Of a DNA stretch of 64,000 bases, positions 8,470-16,945 are shown in pieces. Position 1 is the first letter of the stretch, and each line of letters opens with the position of its first letter. The DNA is taken from NCBI GenBank assembly GCA_039033415.1, contig JBCCCR010000001.1:248001-312000 (forward strand). The letters run 5' to 3'. Source of the DNA: Pseudomonadota bacterium. Its GTDB lineage: Bacteria; Pseudomonadota; Gammaproteobacteria; Xanthomonadales; SZUA-38. Below the pieces are notes generated by a model. The model was not told the origin of the DNA and ran no database searches. It saw only the letters and a list, made by a program, of their open reading frames with translations. The position numbers and the translations under genes were made by a program.

Positions 8470-8743
8470 TCTGTCGCGGGAGGTGCGAGGCGGCCGCAAG
8501 GCTTTCTATGACGATCCGGACGTCGATCGGCTGCTGGCGATTGTCACCAGATTGCTGGAAGAGCATTGGGCGCTTCGCGAGCGCCATACGGCGCTTGAAA
8601 AGCTGCTGGTGGAGAAGCAGTTGCTCGAGGACGAAGACATCGAGAGCTACGAGTTTGCTGAAGCCGACAGCGCGGTGCTGGATGCCGCCTCAGCGAAGCT
8701 GATTCGCGATGTTTTGGGTGCCGCACGAAACATCGAAAGCTGA
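8462..8743 (+). CDS. small acidic helical protein coupled to a methyltransferase
   Basis: 93 residues with an acidic, mostly helical sequence: a YDDPDVDRLLAIVTRLLEEHWALRERHTALEKLLVEK stretch likely to form a coiled coil, followed by an acidic tail. Its start lies inside the last codons of the upstream methyltransferase, which argues strongly for co-expression and perhaps a complex. I do not recognise a family. Confidence 0.7.
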   Translation: MTDLSREVRGGRKAFYDDPDVDRLLAIVTRLLEEHWALRERHTALEKLLVEKQLLEDEDIESYEFAEADSAVLDAASAKLIRDVLGAARNIES

Positions 8744-8785
8744 CGCCAACTCCGTCGGATAACCACAACACCCGAGGATTTCCCT

Positions 8786-9442
8786 GTGTATAGCCTGCTG
8801 ATCTTTTTTCATATCTTGTTGCTGGTGTTTTGGCTGGGGACAGACCTGGGTGTGTTTCTCGGTGCTAAGGTCACGGAACGCACCGACCTGTCGGTGGAAA
8901 CGCGGGTGACCGTTCTGAAGCTGGCGATGGTGCTCGACCGAATGCCGCGCACGGCGCTGACGCTGATTCTTCCCTCGGGGTTGACCCTCGCCTCGCAGCT
9001 AGGCCTGATCGATATGTCGAGCATGATGCTGACCGCCGTTTGGGCTGCTGGCCTCGTCTGGGCCGCAATCCTGTGGGTCGGCTTTCTCAACCCGGAAACG
9101 CCCCTGGAGCAGCGGGTTATGTTGTTCAACTTTGTAGCTAACGGTTTGCTCGCGCTGTTTGTGAGCGGTGTTGCCATCGGGATGCTCCTGGGCGTCAACA
9201 CGCCGACCTGGCTGGCGCTCAAGGTGCTGAGCGTCGGGCTGATTTTTGTCGCTGGCGTGGTGCTCGATATCCTCTTCAAGCCGGCGGTGGAGGCGTTTCT
9301 GGGGATTGTTACCGAAGGCGCAACCGATGAACGCAACGCGGCTTACAGCAAAGCGATCGGCCCGGTCTATTGGGCGGTCCTTGCCATCTATGCGCTGGTC
9401 CTGGCAGCCGCTTGGCTGGGTATCGATAAACCTTCGTTTTAG
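8786..9442 (+). CDS. integral membrane protein, five or six TM segments
   Basis: 218 residues starting at a GTG behind GAGGATTTCCCT. Hydrophobic segments lie near residues 1-23, 51-70, 80-97, 112-135, 140-160 and 188-208. The first carries a His within a run of aromatic residues (FFHILLLVFWLG), reminiscent of heme-binding small membrane proteins such as DUF2269/CopD-like proteins, but I cannot confirm heme ligation. It ends tail-to-tail with the EamA gene, sharing 4 bp. It could belong to the preceding methyltransferase operon (43 bp gap). Confidence 0.75.
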   Translation: MYSLLIFFHILLLVFWLGTDLGVFLGAKVTERTDLSVETRVTVLKLAMVLDRMPRTALTLILPSGLTLASQLGLIDMSSMMLTAVWAAGLVWAAILWVGFLNPETPLEQRVMLFNFVANGLLALFVSGVAIGMLLGVNTPTWLALKVLSVGLIFVAGVVLDILFKPAVEAFLGIVTEGATDERNAAYSKAIGPVYWAVLAIYALVLAAAWLGIDKPSF

Positions 9443-10326
9443 TCGTCCGATGCCGTCGGCGTCGGATGCATCAGCGTCGCCGCCGTAACCGCCAGCAGCA
9501 CGATGCCGGCACCGAGTAGCGTAGCGGGTGCGGGGCGGTCTCCCAGCATCAGCGTCGCCAGCACAATCGCGTAAATCGGCTCTAGCCCGCTGACCACGCT
9601 CGCCAGCTGTGCCTTTAGATGCCCGAGCGATTTCACAAACAGGGTTTGCGCCAGCGCGCTGCAGGCGAGCCCGAGCACGCCGATCAGCAGCAGATCCTGC
9701 GTGCCGGGCAAGGCGACACCTGAAAGGAGCACAATCGGCAGCAGGCATATGGCCGCGCCGGCCTGCTGACAGAACGCAACGTAAAGAAAGGAGACGCCTT
9801 GAACCAGGTGTCGATTCAGGAGCGTCAACAGCGCGAACGTGAAGCCCGAAAAAACGGCCCACCCGATGGCCGCGAGGCGCTGGGTGGCATCGTCCGGTGA
9901 AGCGACCAGGTAAAGGCCGACCAGCACCGCCAGCGCGGTGAGGCTGTCTGCCGGTCGCAGCCTCGTGCCGCTCAGCAGCGGTTCCAGCATAACGACAAAC
10001 AGCGGCGCGGTGGCGTAACCGACAACGCCGACGGCAACACTCGAAAGATTGATCGCGTGAAAGAACGCCAGCCAGTGAACGGCCAGCAGCAAGCCGCTGG
10101 CGACGAGTCCCAACCGCTGCGTCCGCGGCCAGGCAAACGACTGTCGGCGATTTTTCAGCCCGAGGGCGAGGCCTAGACCCAGCGTCAGCGCGGCGACCGC
10201 AGAACGGCCAAAAACGATCATCAGCGCACCGGCCGTAATCGCCTTGCCCAACACGCCGGCAAGGCCAAACAACAATACCGCCAGATGCAGCTCCAGCAGC
10301 GCGACGCGGTATGAGCGGGTGGTCAC
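9439..10326 (-). CDS. EamA/DMT-family transporter
   Basis: 295 residues with about ten hydrophobic helices organised as two EamA repeats, the drug/metabolite transporter architecture of inner-membrane exporters. The second repeat has the typical AQTLFVKSLGHLKAQLASVVSGLEPIYAI pattern ahead of the last two helices. The substrate cannot be predicted at this level. It starts 29 bp downstream of the CurA-like reductase on the same strand and may be co-transcribed with it. Confidence 0.88.
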   Translation of the reverse strand: MTTRSYRVALLELHLAVLLFGLAGVLGKAITAGALMIVFGRSAVAALTLGLGLALGLKNRRQSFAWPRTQRLGLVASGLLLAVHWLAFFHAINLSSVAVGVVGYATAPLFVVMLEPLLSGTRLRPADSLTALAVLVGLYLVASPDDATQRLAAIGWAVFSGFTFALLTLLNRHLVQGVSFLYVAFCQQAGAAICLLPIVLLSGVALPGTQDLLLIGVLGLACSALAQTLFVKSLGHLKAQLASVVSGLEPIYAIVLATLMLGDRPAPATLLGAGIVLLAVTAATLMHPTPTASDD

Positions 10327-10354
10327 GCCGCAGCGCTGTGAAGGCGGCGCCCGG

Positions 10355-11344
10355 TCAGAGGGCCACCATCGCTTTGCCGACGTTTTCGCCGCGCATCAGT
10401 CGGCAGAAGTGATCGGGGGCGTTCTCGATACCGTCAACCGAATCTTCCAGAAAGTGGATCAGGCCCTCCCGCAGCCAGCCGCCCACCGCCTTCTCAAACT
10501 CGGCGCGTGCGTCCTCGTGGTCGTAGACGACCATGCCTCGCACCGTAGCCCGGGCTTTGATGGTCCACGCGGGGTTTGGGCCCGGCGGCATGTCGTCACT
10601 GTTGTATTGCGCCATCAGTCCGCACAGCACAACCCGCGCGCCGATGGCCAGCTGCTCCATTGCGGCCTGCAGCAGATCTCCGCCGACGTTGTCGAAATAC
10701 ACGTCGATGCCGTCGGGGCAGGATTCCTTGAGTGCCTCGCGTACGTCCTGCGTCTTGTAGTTGATGCATGCGGCAAAGCCGGCCTTTTCGACGGCCCAGG
10801 CACACTTGCGTTCCGAACCCGCAACCCCGACAACCCGGCAGCCTTTGATCCTCGCAATCTGGCCGACCATGGAGCCAACCGGACCGGTAGCGGCCGAGAC
10901 CAGGACCGTATCTCCAGCCTTGGGCTCGCCGAGTCTGAGCAGACCCGCATAGGCGGTCAGGCCGGGCATGCCGAGAATGCCGAGCGTTGTGGAGACCGGC
11001 CCAAGGGAGGGATTGACCTTACGCGCCAGCGCGCCGTCGACAATCGGATACTCTTCCCAGCCGGTAAACGCCGCCACGATGTCGCCCTCGCGAAAATCCG
11101 GATGTTGAGATTCGAGCACCTCGGATACGGTCTCGCTGATCATCAGCTCCCCGGGCTGAATGGCGCCGGACAGGTGGCGACCGCTGATTTTCCCACGCAG
11201 GTACGGATCCAGGCTGATAAACAGCGTCTTGCAGAGCATCTTGCCTTCCACTGGGCTCCCGGCCTGACCGGTCGCGAGTTCAAAGTCTGCGGGCTCAGGC
11301 ACGCCCTGGCTTCGCGTTTTCAACACAATCTGCCTGTTATCCAT
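10355..11344 (-). CDS. NADP-dependent MDR oxidoreductase (CurA / leukotriene B4 dehydrogenase type)
   Basis: Start at ATG 11344 (MDNRQIVLKTRSQG), giving about 329 residues, the usual size for this zinc-free medium-chain group. The N-terminus has PDPYLRGK-type SLDPYLRGKIS, then DGALARKV, LGMPGLTAYAGLL, and the cofactor loop SAATGPVGSMVGQ with GVAGSERKC. These enzymes reduce the C=C bond of enones with NADPH. It is divergent from the seven-gene catabolic operon at 11430, with an inverted repeat between them, so co-regulation is likely and it may supply a double-bond reduction step for that pathway. Confidence 0.85.
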   Translation of the reverse strand: MDNRQIVLKTRSQGVPEPADFELATGQAGSPVEGKMLCKTLFISLDPYLRGKISGRHLSGAIQPGELMISETVSEVLESQHPDFREGDIVAAFTGWEEYPIVDGALARKVNPSLGPVSTTLGILGMPGLTAYAGLLRLGEPKAGDTVLVSAATGPVGSMVGQIARIKGCRVVGVAGSERKCAWAVEKAGFAACINYKTQDVREALKESCPDGIDVYFDNVGGDLLQAAMEQLAIGARVVLCGLMAQYNSDDMPPGPNPAWTIKARATVRGMVVYDHEDARAEFEKAVGGWLREGLIHFLEDSVDGIENAPDHFCRLMRGENVGKAMVAL

Positions 11345-11359
11345 GCATCCCGACCTGTG

Positions 11360-11389
11360 GTTAAATGTTATAGATATAGTACATTTAAC
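11360..11389. promoter_or_regulatory. inverted-repeat operator between divergent catabolic genes
   Basis: GTTAAATGT and ACATTTAAC form perfect 9-bp arms around a 12-bp AT-rich spacer that contains TATAGT, a good -10 candidate. The element is centred in the 85-bp gap between the CurA-like reductase (start 11344) and the FAD oxidase operon (start 11430), so one regulator bound here could control both. No regulator gene is adjacent. Confidence 0.55.
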
Positions 11390-11429
11390 GCTTCCGCAGA
11401 AAAAACACCTCTTATAGAACGGCAAGCTC

Positions 11430-13028
11430 ATGGCTCAGGCACGATCCAACGACACTCTGACAGACCAACTCATTCACCTGCTAGGCGCTGATCGCGTAGC
11501 GGTTGACGATGAAACCATCACCCTGATGTCCCAGGACGTCTACAAACACGGCGAGCCCGTGGCCGTGGTGGTTCGTCCGCAAAGCACCGAACAGCTCAGC
11601 CAGGTAGTCGCGGCTGCGGCGGCCGCCGGTCAGGCGGTAATCGCCCGCGGTGGCGGGATGTCTTACACCTCAGGCTATCTGGCCGTGCAGCCCGGGTCTG
11701 TGCTGGTCGACATGTCGGGCATGAACAAGGTCCTGGAAGTCAACGAGCAGGACATGTACGTCACGGTCCAGTGCGGATGCACCTGGATGGATCTTCACGA
11801 CGCGCTGAAAGGAACCGGCCTGCGTACCCCATACTGGGGAACGCTCTCCGGCATCACGGCGACCGTGGGTGGCGGCCTGTCTCAGAACTCCATTTTCTGG
11901 GGGTCCGGTCAGTTTGGCACCTGCGTCGACTCCGTGATCGGCCTGGAGGTCGTGATGGCTGACGGCGAGGTGCTGGCGACGGGCTCGGGCGCACAGCCCA
12001 ACGGCAGCCCGTTTTTCCGGCACTACGGCCCGGACCTGACCGGCCTGTTCAGCGGTGACAACGGCGCGCTGGGCCTGAAGGCCACCGCGACCTTCCGGCT
12101 GATACCTGAGCTTGAGGAGCGACGCTATCTCTCCTTTGCCTTCGAAACCTACGACAACCTGCTGGCGGCCATGAGTGAGGTTGCCCGCCAGGGTCTGGCC
12201 ATGGAGTGTTTCGCTTTCGATCCTTGCCTTACCGGCATGCGGATGCAGCGGGAAAGTCTCGCCAAAGACGTCAAGTCGCTCGCCGGTGTGATGAAAGCCA
12301 GCGGATCGGTCGGCGGAGCCATCAAGAGCGGACTGAAAGTTGCGATGGCCGGTCGGCGGTTTATGGAGGATGCCAACTACTCGGTTCACATCATGGTGGA
12401 GGAACGGGTCGCCGAGGCGGCTGATGCCGCCGCAGCTGCGATCCGGAAGATCTGCGAGGGCAGCAGCGGCGAGGCGCTGGATGACTCCATTCCGCGGATC
12501 CTCCGGTCCAACCCCTTCACGCCGCTCAACAACGTAGTGGGGCCCAACGGGGAGCGGTGGGCGCCGATTCACGCCATGCTGCCGCATTCCAAGGTTTCGC
12601 AGGTAACTCGCCAGATTTACGAGCTGGAGCAGCGCGAGGCGGAGACCCTCGAGCGGCACCAGATCCAGATCGGCTTTCTGTTTGCCACCGTGTCCACCAA
12701 CTGCTTTTGCCTGGAGCCGGTGTTCTTCTGGCCGGACGCGATGAAAGAGCTGCATGATCTCACCGTCGAAGCGCCGGTCCGCAAGAAGCTGAAAGGGTTT
12801 GACGAAGACCTGACGGCGCGAGCTGAAGTGCAGCGCCTGCGCAACGAGATGGTCGACATCTTCGCGGCCGCGGGCGCGGCGCACCTGCAGGTCGGCAAGA
12901 CTTATCCGCTGCATCAGATTAAGCCTCGCTCCTGGCAGGCCCTGAACGAGATCAAGCAGGCGCTGGACCCGGCGCGGCGGATCAATCCAGGCAGTCTCGG
13001 GCTGGGTGCTGCCGGCACCGACGCCTGA
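11430..13028 (+). CDS. FAD-linked oxidase (GlcD/VAO superfamily)
   Basis: 532 residues with an FAD_binding_4 (PCMH-type) domain over residues ~40-220: the diphosphate loop ARGGGMSYTSGYL, VDMSGMNKV, LRTPYWGTLSGITATVGGGLSQN and YGPDLTGLFSGDNGALGL, which corresponds to the GlcD motif ending in G-x-L-G. A C-terminal FAD-oxidase cap ends with ALDPARRINPGSLG. It presumably oxidises a hydroxy acid or phenolic/alcohol substrate. It is the first gene of a run of seven packed genes and overlaps the next by 23 bp. A clear paralogue lies at 21387-22973. Covalent flavin attachment cannot be judged. Confidence 0.88.
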   Translation: MAQARSNDTLTDQLIHLLGADRVAVDDETITLMSQDVYKHGEPVAVVVRPQSTEQLSQVVAAAAAAGQAVIARGGGMSYTSGYLAVQPGSVLVDMSGMNKVLEVNEQDMYVTVQCGCTWMDLHDALKGTGLRTPYWGTLSGITATVGGGLSQNSIFWGSGQFGTCVDSVIGLEVVMADGEVLATGSGAQPNGSPFFRHYGPDLTGLFSGDNGALGLKATATFRLIPELEERRYLSFAFETYDNLLAAMSEVARQGLAMECFAFDPCLTGMRMQRESLAKDVKSLAGVMKASGSVGGAIKSGLKVAMAGRRFMEDANYSVHIMVEERVAEAADAAAAAIRKICEGSSGEALDDSIPRILRSNPFTPLNNVVGPNGERWAPIHAMLPHSKVSQVTRQIYELEQREAETLERHQIQIGFLFATVSTNCFCLEPVFFWPDAMKELHDLTVEAPVRKKLKGFDEDLTARAEVQRLRNEMVDIFAAAGAAHLQVGKTYPLHQIKPRSWQALNEIKQALDPARRINPGSLGLGAAGTDA

Positions 13029-14637
13029 CGCCCCGACTCACGTTCCTGCCATGCGCTGTGCATACGCCAATATCGGCACGGCCGACCGGCCGCGCCTGAT
13101 CCACTATCGGACGGCTGGCGAAGGCCCGCCGCTGCTGATGCTGCACGCCTCGCCGCTGTCCTCAAAATCTCTGGTGCCGCTGGCGGAAGCCCTCGCGCCA
13201 CACGCGACGGTGCTGACACTAGACACGCCGGGTTACGGTCAGTCCGACCCGCTCACCGAGAACCCTGGGGGCCAGGGGCTCTCGGCCTATGTCGAGGCCA
13301 TCGAGGGGTTTCGGCGGGCCATGGGGTATGCGCGCGTCGGGGTTTACGGCACGGCCACGGGTGCTCAGATTGCCATCGAGTACGCCCGTGCCTATCCGGA
13401 GCGGTGCAGCTTTCTGATCGCCGACAATGCCGCCCATTTCAGCGACGATGACCGTGAAGCGATTACGGACGGCTACTTTCCTGACCTGACGGTTGACGAC
13501 CTCGGCGGCCACTTGATCCGAACCTGGTCGCTGGCACGCGATCAGCTGCTGTTTTTCCCCTGGCAGGACCCTGCCGCCCGCCTTCCGAACGCAGGTCTGG
13601 ATCCGGCCTTCACCGACGTATTTGCCCGGCAGATTCTGGAGGCTGGTCCAAGCTACGCCTGGGCCTATCGAGAAGCGTTTTTCAACGAAAAAGCCGAGCG
13701 CCTGCTGGCCGTGACCGTGCCGACGACCCTGATGCGGTGGGCCGGCAGCATCATCAAGCCTTACACCGACATGTTCGACGAGTATGAGATACCGGCGCAC
13801 TTTCGGATGCAGGTTTGCGGCCCGTCGATGGGAGACCGGATCTCGGGCCTGATCCACGCCGTCACTCATCATCAAAACCAGGTTGCCAACGGGTTGACCG
13901 GCGCGGCGGGCGCACCGGCCGAGGCGCCGCGAACCTATGTTGGCCGTTTTCATCTGCGGGTAACCGGTAGCGGTCGGCCGCTGCTGCTGCTCCATCAGCC
14001 GGGTTTCGATTCGCGAACCGCGCAACCGCTGGCGACCGTCCTGGGAACGGCGTTTCGCTGTCTTGCACCCGATCTGCCCGGGCACGGCGCGAGCAGCCCA
14101 TCGCAGGACTTGGCCGCGGATATGGTGGAGCTCTATGAAAGCCTGGCAGCGACTGAGGGCGGACCGCCGCCGGTGCTCGCGTTGGGCGAGTCGGCCGCGT
14201 TGGCCACGTTGCTCCACGAACGCTTTGGCTGTCCCATGACTCTGCTGAACCCCCGTCCGGTGGACGATTCGCCGGACGCCTTGCCCGCCCTGGAGCCTCG
14301 GTCGAGCGGCGCGCACTGGCAAGAGATCTGGCACTGGCTGCGGATGAGGCAGATGTTTGCGCCGTGGTACAAGACACAGCCTGACTCTGCACTGACGGGC
14401 ACGCCCGTGCTCGACGGCGAAACGCTGACCGCGCAGCTCAAGGCGGTGCTGGCCTGCGCTGACCTGCCGGCGACCCTGGCCCAGCTGGCTGCGCTGCCGG
14501 CGCCCAACCTTGACCGCGGCCGCTGGCTGACGCTGGCTGAGACGCCGCTCGGAGACGCGGCCCGAAAGGCGTTTCCCGATGCGCCGTGGCAATCACCCAT
14601 TCAACTCCATCAACTCGCTGAATCGCTGGAAGACTGA
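13006..14637 (+). CDS. tandem fusion of two alpha/beta-hydrolase domains
   Basis: 543 residues from a GTG that overlaps the upstream gene (an ATG at 13051 is an alternative). Domain 1 (~15-290) has LMLHASP, DTPGYGQSD and an elbow reading G-T-A-T-G, so Ala replaces the nucleophile. Domain 2 (~310-540) restarts the fold with RPLLLLHQPGF, PDLPGHGAS and the elbow G-E-S-A-A with a Ser. The second domain is short and may lack part of the cap. Domain 1 is most like the protein at 71-865. Within the operon it probably acts on the product of the oxidase; the inactive-looking first half may be structural or work differently. Confidence 0.8.
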   Translation: MLPAPTPDAPTHVPAMRCAYANIGTADRPRLIHYRTAGEGPPLLMLHASPLSSKSLVPLAEALAPHATVLTLDTPGYGQSDPLTENPGGQGLSAYVEAIEGFRRAMGYARVGVYGTATGAQIAIEYARAYPERCSFLIADNAAHFSDDDREAITDGYFPDLTVDDLGGHLIRTWSLARDQLLFFPWQDPAARLPNAGLDPAFTDVFARQILEAGPSYAWAYREAFFNEKAERLLAVTVPTTLMRWAGSIIKPYTDMFDEYEIPAHFRMQVCGPSMGDRISGLIHAVTHHQNQVANGLTGAAGAPAEAPRTYVGRFHLRVTGSGRPLLLLHQPGFDSRTAQPLATVLGTAFRCLAPDLPGHGASSPSQDLAADMVELYESLAATEGGPPPVLALGESAALATLLHERFGCPMTLLNPRPVDDSPDALPALEPRSSGAHWQEIWHWLRMRQMFAPWYKTQPDSALTGTPVLDGETLTAQLKAVLACADLPATLAQLAALPAPNLDRGRWLTLAETPLGDAARKAFPDAPWQSPIQLHQLAESLED

Positions 14638-14639
14638 CT

Positions 14640-15146
14640 ATGACATTGAAAGACACCATGCCCCTGCTGACCCGACACGAGGGGGTTTGGGAAGGCTACT
14701 ATCGCTACGTAGACATCAACGGGAACAACGTTGGTGAACACAAATCTCGCCTGCTGTGCCGGTTCCCTTCCGAGGACACCTATCACCAGACCAATAACTA
14801 CTTCTGGGCGGACGGCCGGACAGAGGTGCGGGATTTTCCCACCAAGATTGAGGATGGTCGCCTGATCTTCTTTACGGAGATCACGGGCTGGGCGGCGGAG
14901 GTACCGCTCGACGAGTTCGGCCGCACCGTGATGCTGCACTGGACCCGCAACGATGATCCCGGTCTCTACCTTTATGAGATGATCCAGCTGAGCGACTGCG
15001 GAAAATACCGCTCCCGCGTCTGGCAATGGTTTCGCAACGGACAGCTCGATCAGCGAACCCTGATCGACGAGCAGCGGATTTCGGACGATTGGGCCGCGTA
15101 CGAGAACTCAACCGACACCTTTAAGGACATCGCCACCTTCTTTTGA
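14640..15146 (+). CDS. calycin/lipocalin-like protein (DUF3598-like)
   Basis: 168 residues beginning 2 bp after the tandem hydrolase. It starts with LTRHEGVWEGYYRYVD and continues as alternating beta strands ending YRSRVWQWFRNGQLDQRTLIDEQR, the pattern of a small eight-stranded calycin barrel such as DUF3598. There is no signal peptide, so it is cytosolic. Proteins of this fold bind small hydrophobic ligands; a role in binding or isomerising a pathway intermediate is an inference. The family assignment is from pattern memory only. Confidence 0.6.
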   Translation: MTLKDTMPLLTRHEGVWEGYYRYVDINGNNVGEHKSRLLCRFPSEDTYHQTNNYFWADGRTEVRDFPTKIEDGRLIFFTEITGWAAEVPLDEFGRTVMLHWTRNDDPGLYLYEMIQLSDCGKYRSRVWQWFRNGQLDQRTLIDEQRISDDWAAYENSTDTFKDIATFF

Positions 15147-15652
15147 TGGAGCACTCCGCACCCGGCTGGCTCAAACGCCTGGACACCTTCGAGCGAGCGG
15201 CAACGTTTGCCGCCTTTACGTTCATGGTGCTGGCGATTTTTGCCGACGTGGTGTGGCGGGAAACCACGGGCGTCGGGCTTCACTGGGCCCGGCAGGCCGG
15301 CGTCTACGCCAACATTTTTGTCGTGATGCTCGGGCTGGGCCTGGCCTCCAGCGCCGGCACCCATCTGCGTCCCCGGTTTGCCGACAGCTGGCTGCCGGCG
15401 AGCTGGGATCGGCAGATCAACCGGCTCGCCGAAGCGCTGACCGCCATATTCTTTGGCGTCTTTGCCGCGTTCGGCTGGAGGATTACCTACAGCGCGCTGC
15501 AGCTTGAGGAACGTTCGGTGCTGATCGGCGTGCTGGTATGGCCGATGATGGCGGTCATTCCGCTCGCTTTTGTGATCGCCACAGTCCGTCACGGTGCATT
15601 CGCGCTGAATCCAGACTGGCGTCCCGCCGACCCCACGCGTACTGCGAGCTGA
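15146..15652 (+). CDS. TRAP transporter small permease (DctQ-type)
   Basis: 168 residues with four hydrophobic helices near residues 22-40, 54-72, 93-113 and 130-150, the DctQ layout, with the typical FADVVWRETTG segment after helix 1. ATG at 15146 overlaps the previous stop (TGATG). It pairs with the large permease 6 bp downstream. The periplasmic substrate-binding P subunit is not in the operon or elsewhere in the window. Confidence 0.85.
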   Translation: MEHSAPGWLKRLDTFERAATFAAFTFMVLAIFADVVWRETTGVGLHWARQAGVYANIFVVMLGLGLASSAGTHLRPRFADSWLPASWDRQINRLAEALTAIFFGVFAAFGWRITYSALQLEERSVLIGVLVWPMMAVIPLAFVIATVRHGAFALNPDWRPADPTRTAS

Positions 15653-15658
15653 CCAAAC

Positions 15659-16921
15659 GTGCTGGCCGCCCTGACACTCACCGCGGTTCTGCTGGCCCTC
15701 CTGGTTCTGCGCCAGCCGCTGGTGGTGGTGCTGGGTGTCGCTCTCGTCTGGGTCTACCTCAGCCAGAGTCCGGATCATCCCAGCTTCATATTGCTGGACG
15801 CCTGGCACGCGTTGAACCGGGACGTCCTGCTGTCGATACCGCTGTTTATCCTGTCGGGGCAGATCATGTCCCGGGGCGCCATGGCGACACGGCTGGTGCG
15901 TTTTGTGGCGGCGCTGACCGGCCCGATTCCCGGCGGCATGGCGATGGCGACCGTCCTGGCGTGTGCACTTTTTGCGGCCATATCCGGTTCATCAACTGTC
16001 ACGCTGCTGGCCGTCGGCAGCGTGATGTACCCTGCCCTGCTGGCGGCGGGCTACTCCCGCGCTTTTTCGCTCGGGGCGCTGTGCGCGGCGGGCACGCTGG
16101 GCATCATCGTGCCGCCAAGCATCCCGCTGATTCTCTATGGCGTGATGACCCGCGTATCGATCACCGATCTGTTTATCGCCGGCATCGGTCCGGCGTTGGT
16201 CCTCACCGCGCTGCTGAGCGCCTATGCCGTGGTCCGCAACTGGGACCAGCGCGGCGGCAGCTGGGATTTGAAGGAGATTGGCACCTCGCTGCGCGAGGGG
16301 ATCTGGTCGCTGCTGATGCCGGTCATCATCCTGGGCGGGATCTACTCGGGCCATTTCACCGCCACGGAATCGGCGGCGGTGGCGGTGGTGTATGCGCTGC
16401 TGGTGGAGGTGCTGGTGCATCGCGAGCTGGGTGCCAAGGGAGTTTATGAGGTGGTGGGTGACACCTCACGGCTGCTGGGCTCGCTGTTCCCAGTGCTGAT
16501 GCTCGCGGTGAGCCTCAACGTTTTCCTGACCTACGAACGCATCCCGGAGCAGGTGGTCGCCTGGTTCATGGAGCAGTTCTCCAGCCCCACGGAATTCCTG
16601 GTTACCAGCAATCTGTTTCTGCTGATGGTCGGCACGGTGATGGACATCGGCTCTGCGGTGCTGATCCTGGCGCCGATGCTGGCGCCCGTTGCCGCGGCGC
16701 AGGGTATTGACGCCGTACACTTCGGCATTGTGATGATCGTCAATCTCGAGATCGGCTACCTGACGCCACCTTTTGGCCTCAACCTGATTGTGGCCATGGG
16801 CGCGTTCAAGGAGGATTTTTGGACGATCTGCAAAGCGGTGGTGCCGTTTTTGCTGATCATGCTGACGGGGCTGGTGCTGGTAACCTTTATCCCGCGCATC
16901 TCGCTGTTCCTGCTGGGATAG
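15659..16921 (+). CDS. TRAP transporter large permease (DctM-type)
   Basis: 420 residues, start GTG, with about 12 membrane segments. Family motifs include FAAISGSSTVTLLAVGSVMYPALLAAGYS, AAGTLGIIVPPSIPLILYGVMT, and ILAPMLAPVAAAQGIDAVHFGIVMIVNLEIGYLTPPFGLNL close to the C-terminus. It forms the ion-coupled transport channel with the adjacent DctQ subunit in the inner membrane and probably imports an organic acid used by this operon. Confidence 0.93.
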   Translation: MLAALTLTAVLLALLVLRQPLVVVLGVALVWVYLSQSPDHPSFILLDAWHALNRDVLLSIPLFILSGQIMSRGAMATRLVRFVAALTGPIPGGMAMATVLACALFAAISGSSTVTLLAVGSVMYPALLAAGYSRAFSLGALCAAGTLGIIVPPSIPLILYGVMTRVSITDLFIAGIGPALVLTALLSAYAVVRNWDQRGGSWDLKEIGTSLREGIWSLLMPVIILGGIYSGHFTATESAAVAVVYALLVEVLVHRELGAKGVYEVVGDTSRLLGSLFPVLMLAVSLNVFLTYERIPEQVVAWFMEQFSSPTEFLVTSNLFLLMVGTVMDIGSAVLILAPMLAPVAAAQGIDAVHFGIVMIVNLEIGYLTPPFGLNLIVAMGAFKEDFWTICKAVVPFLLIMLTGLVLVTFIPRISLFLLG

Positions 16922-16945
16922 CTTTCGACCAAAAGAGGACGCCCT

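Noticed and set aside
11670-12914. 414-codon minus-strand frame opposite the FAD oxidase
   Set aside because: Shadow of a gene whose motifs and paralogue are certain.
13219-14592. 457-codon minus-strand frame opposite the tandem hydrolase
   Set aside because: The plus strand encodes clear alpha/beta-hydrolase motifs in an operon; the antisense product is Arg-rich and unlike any family.
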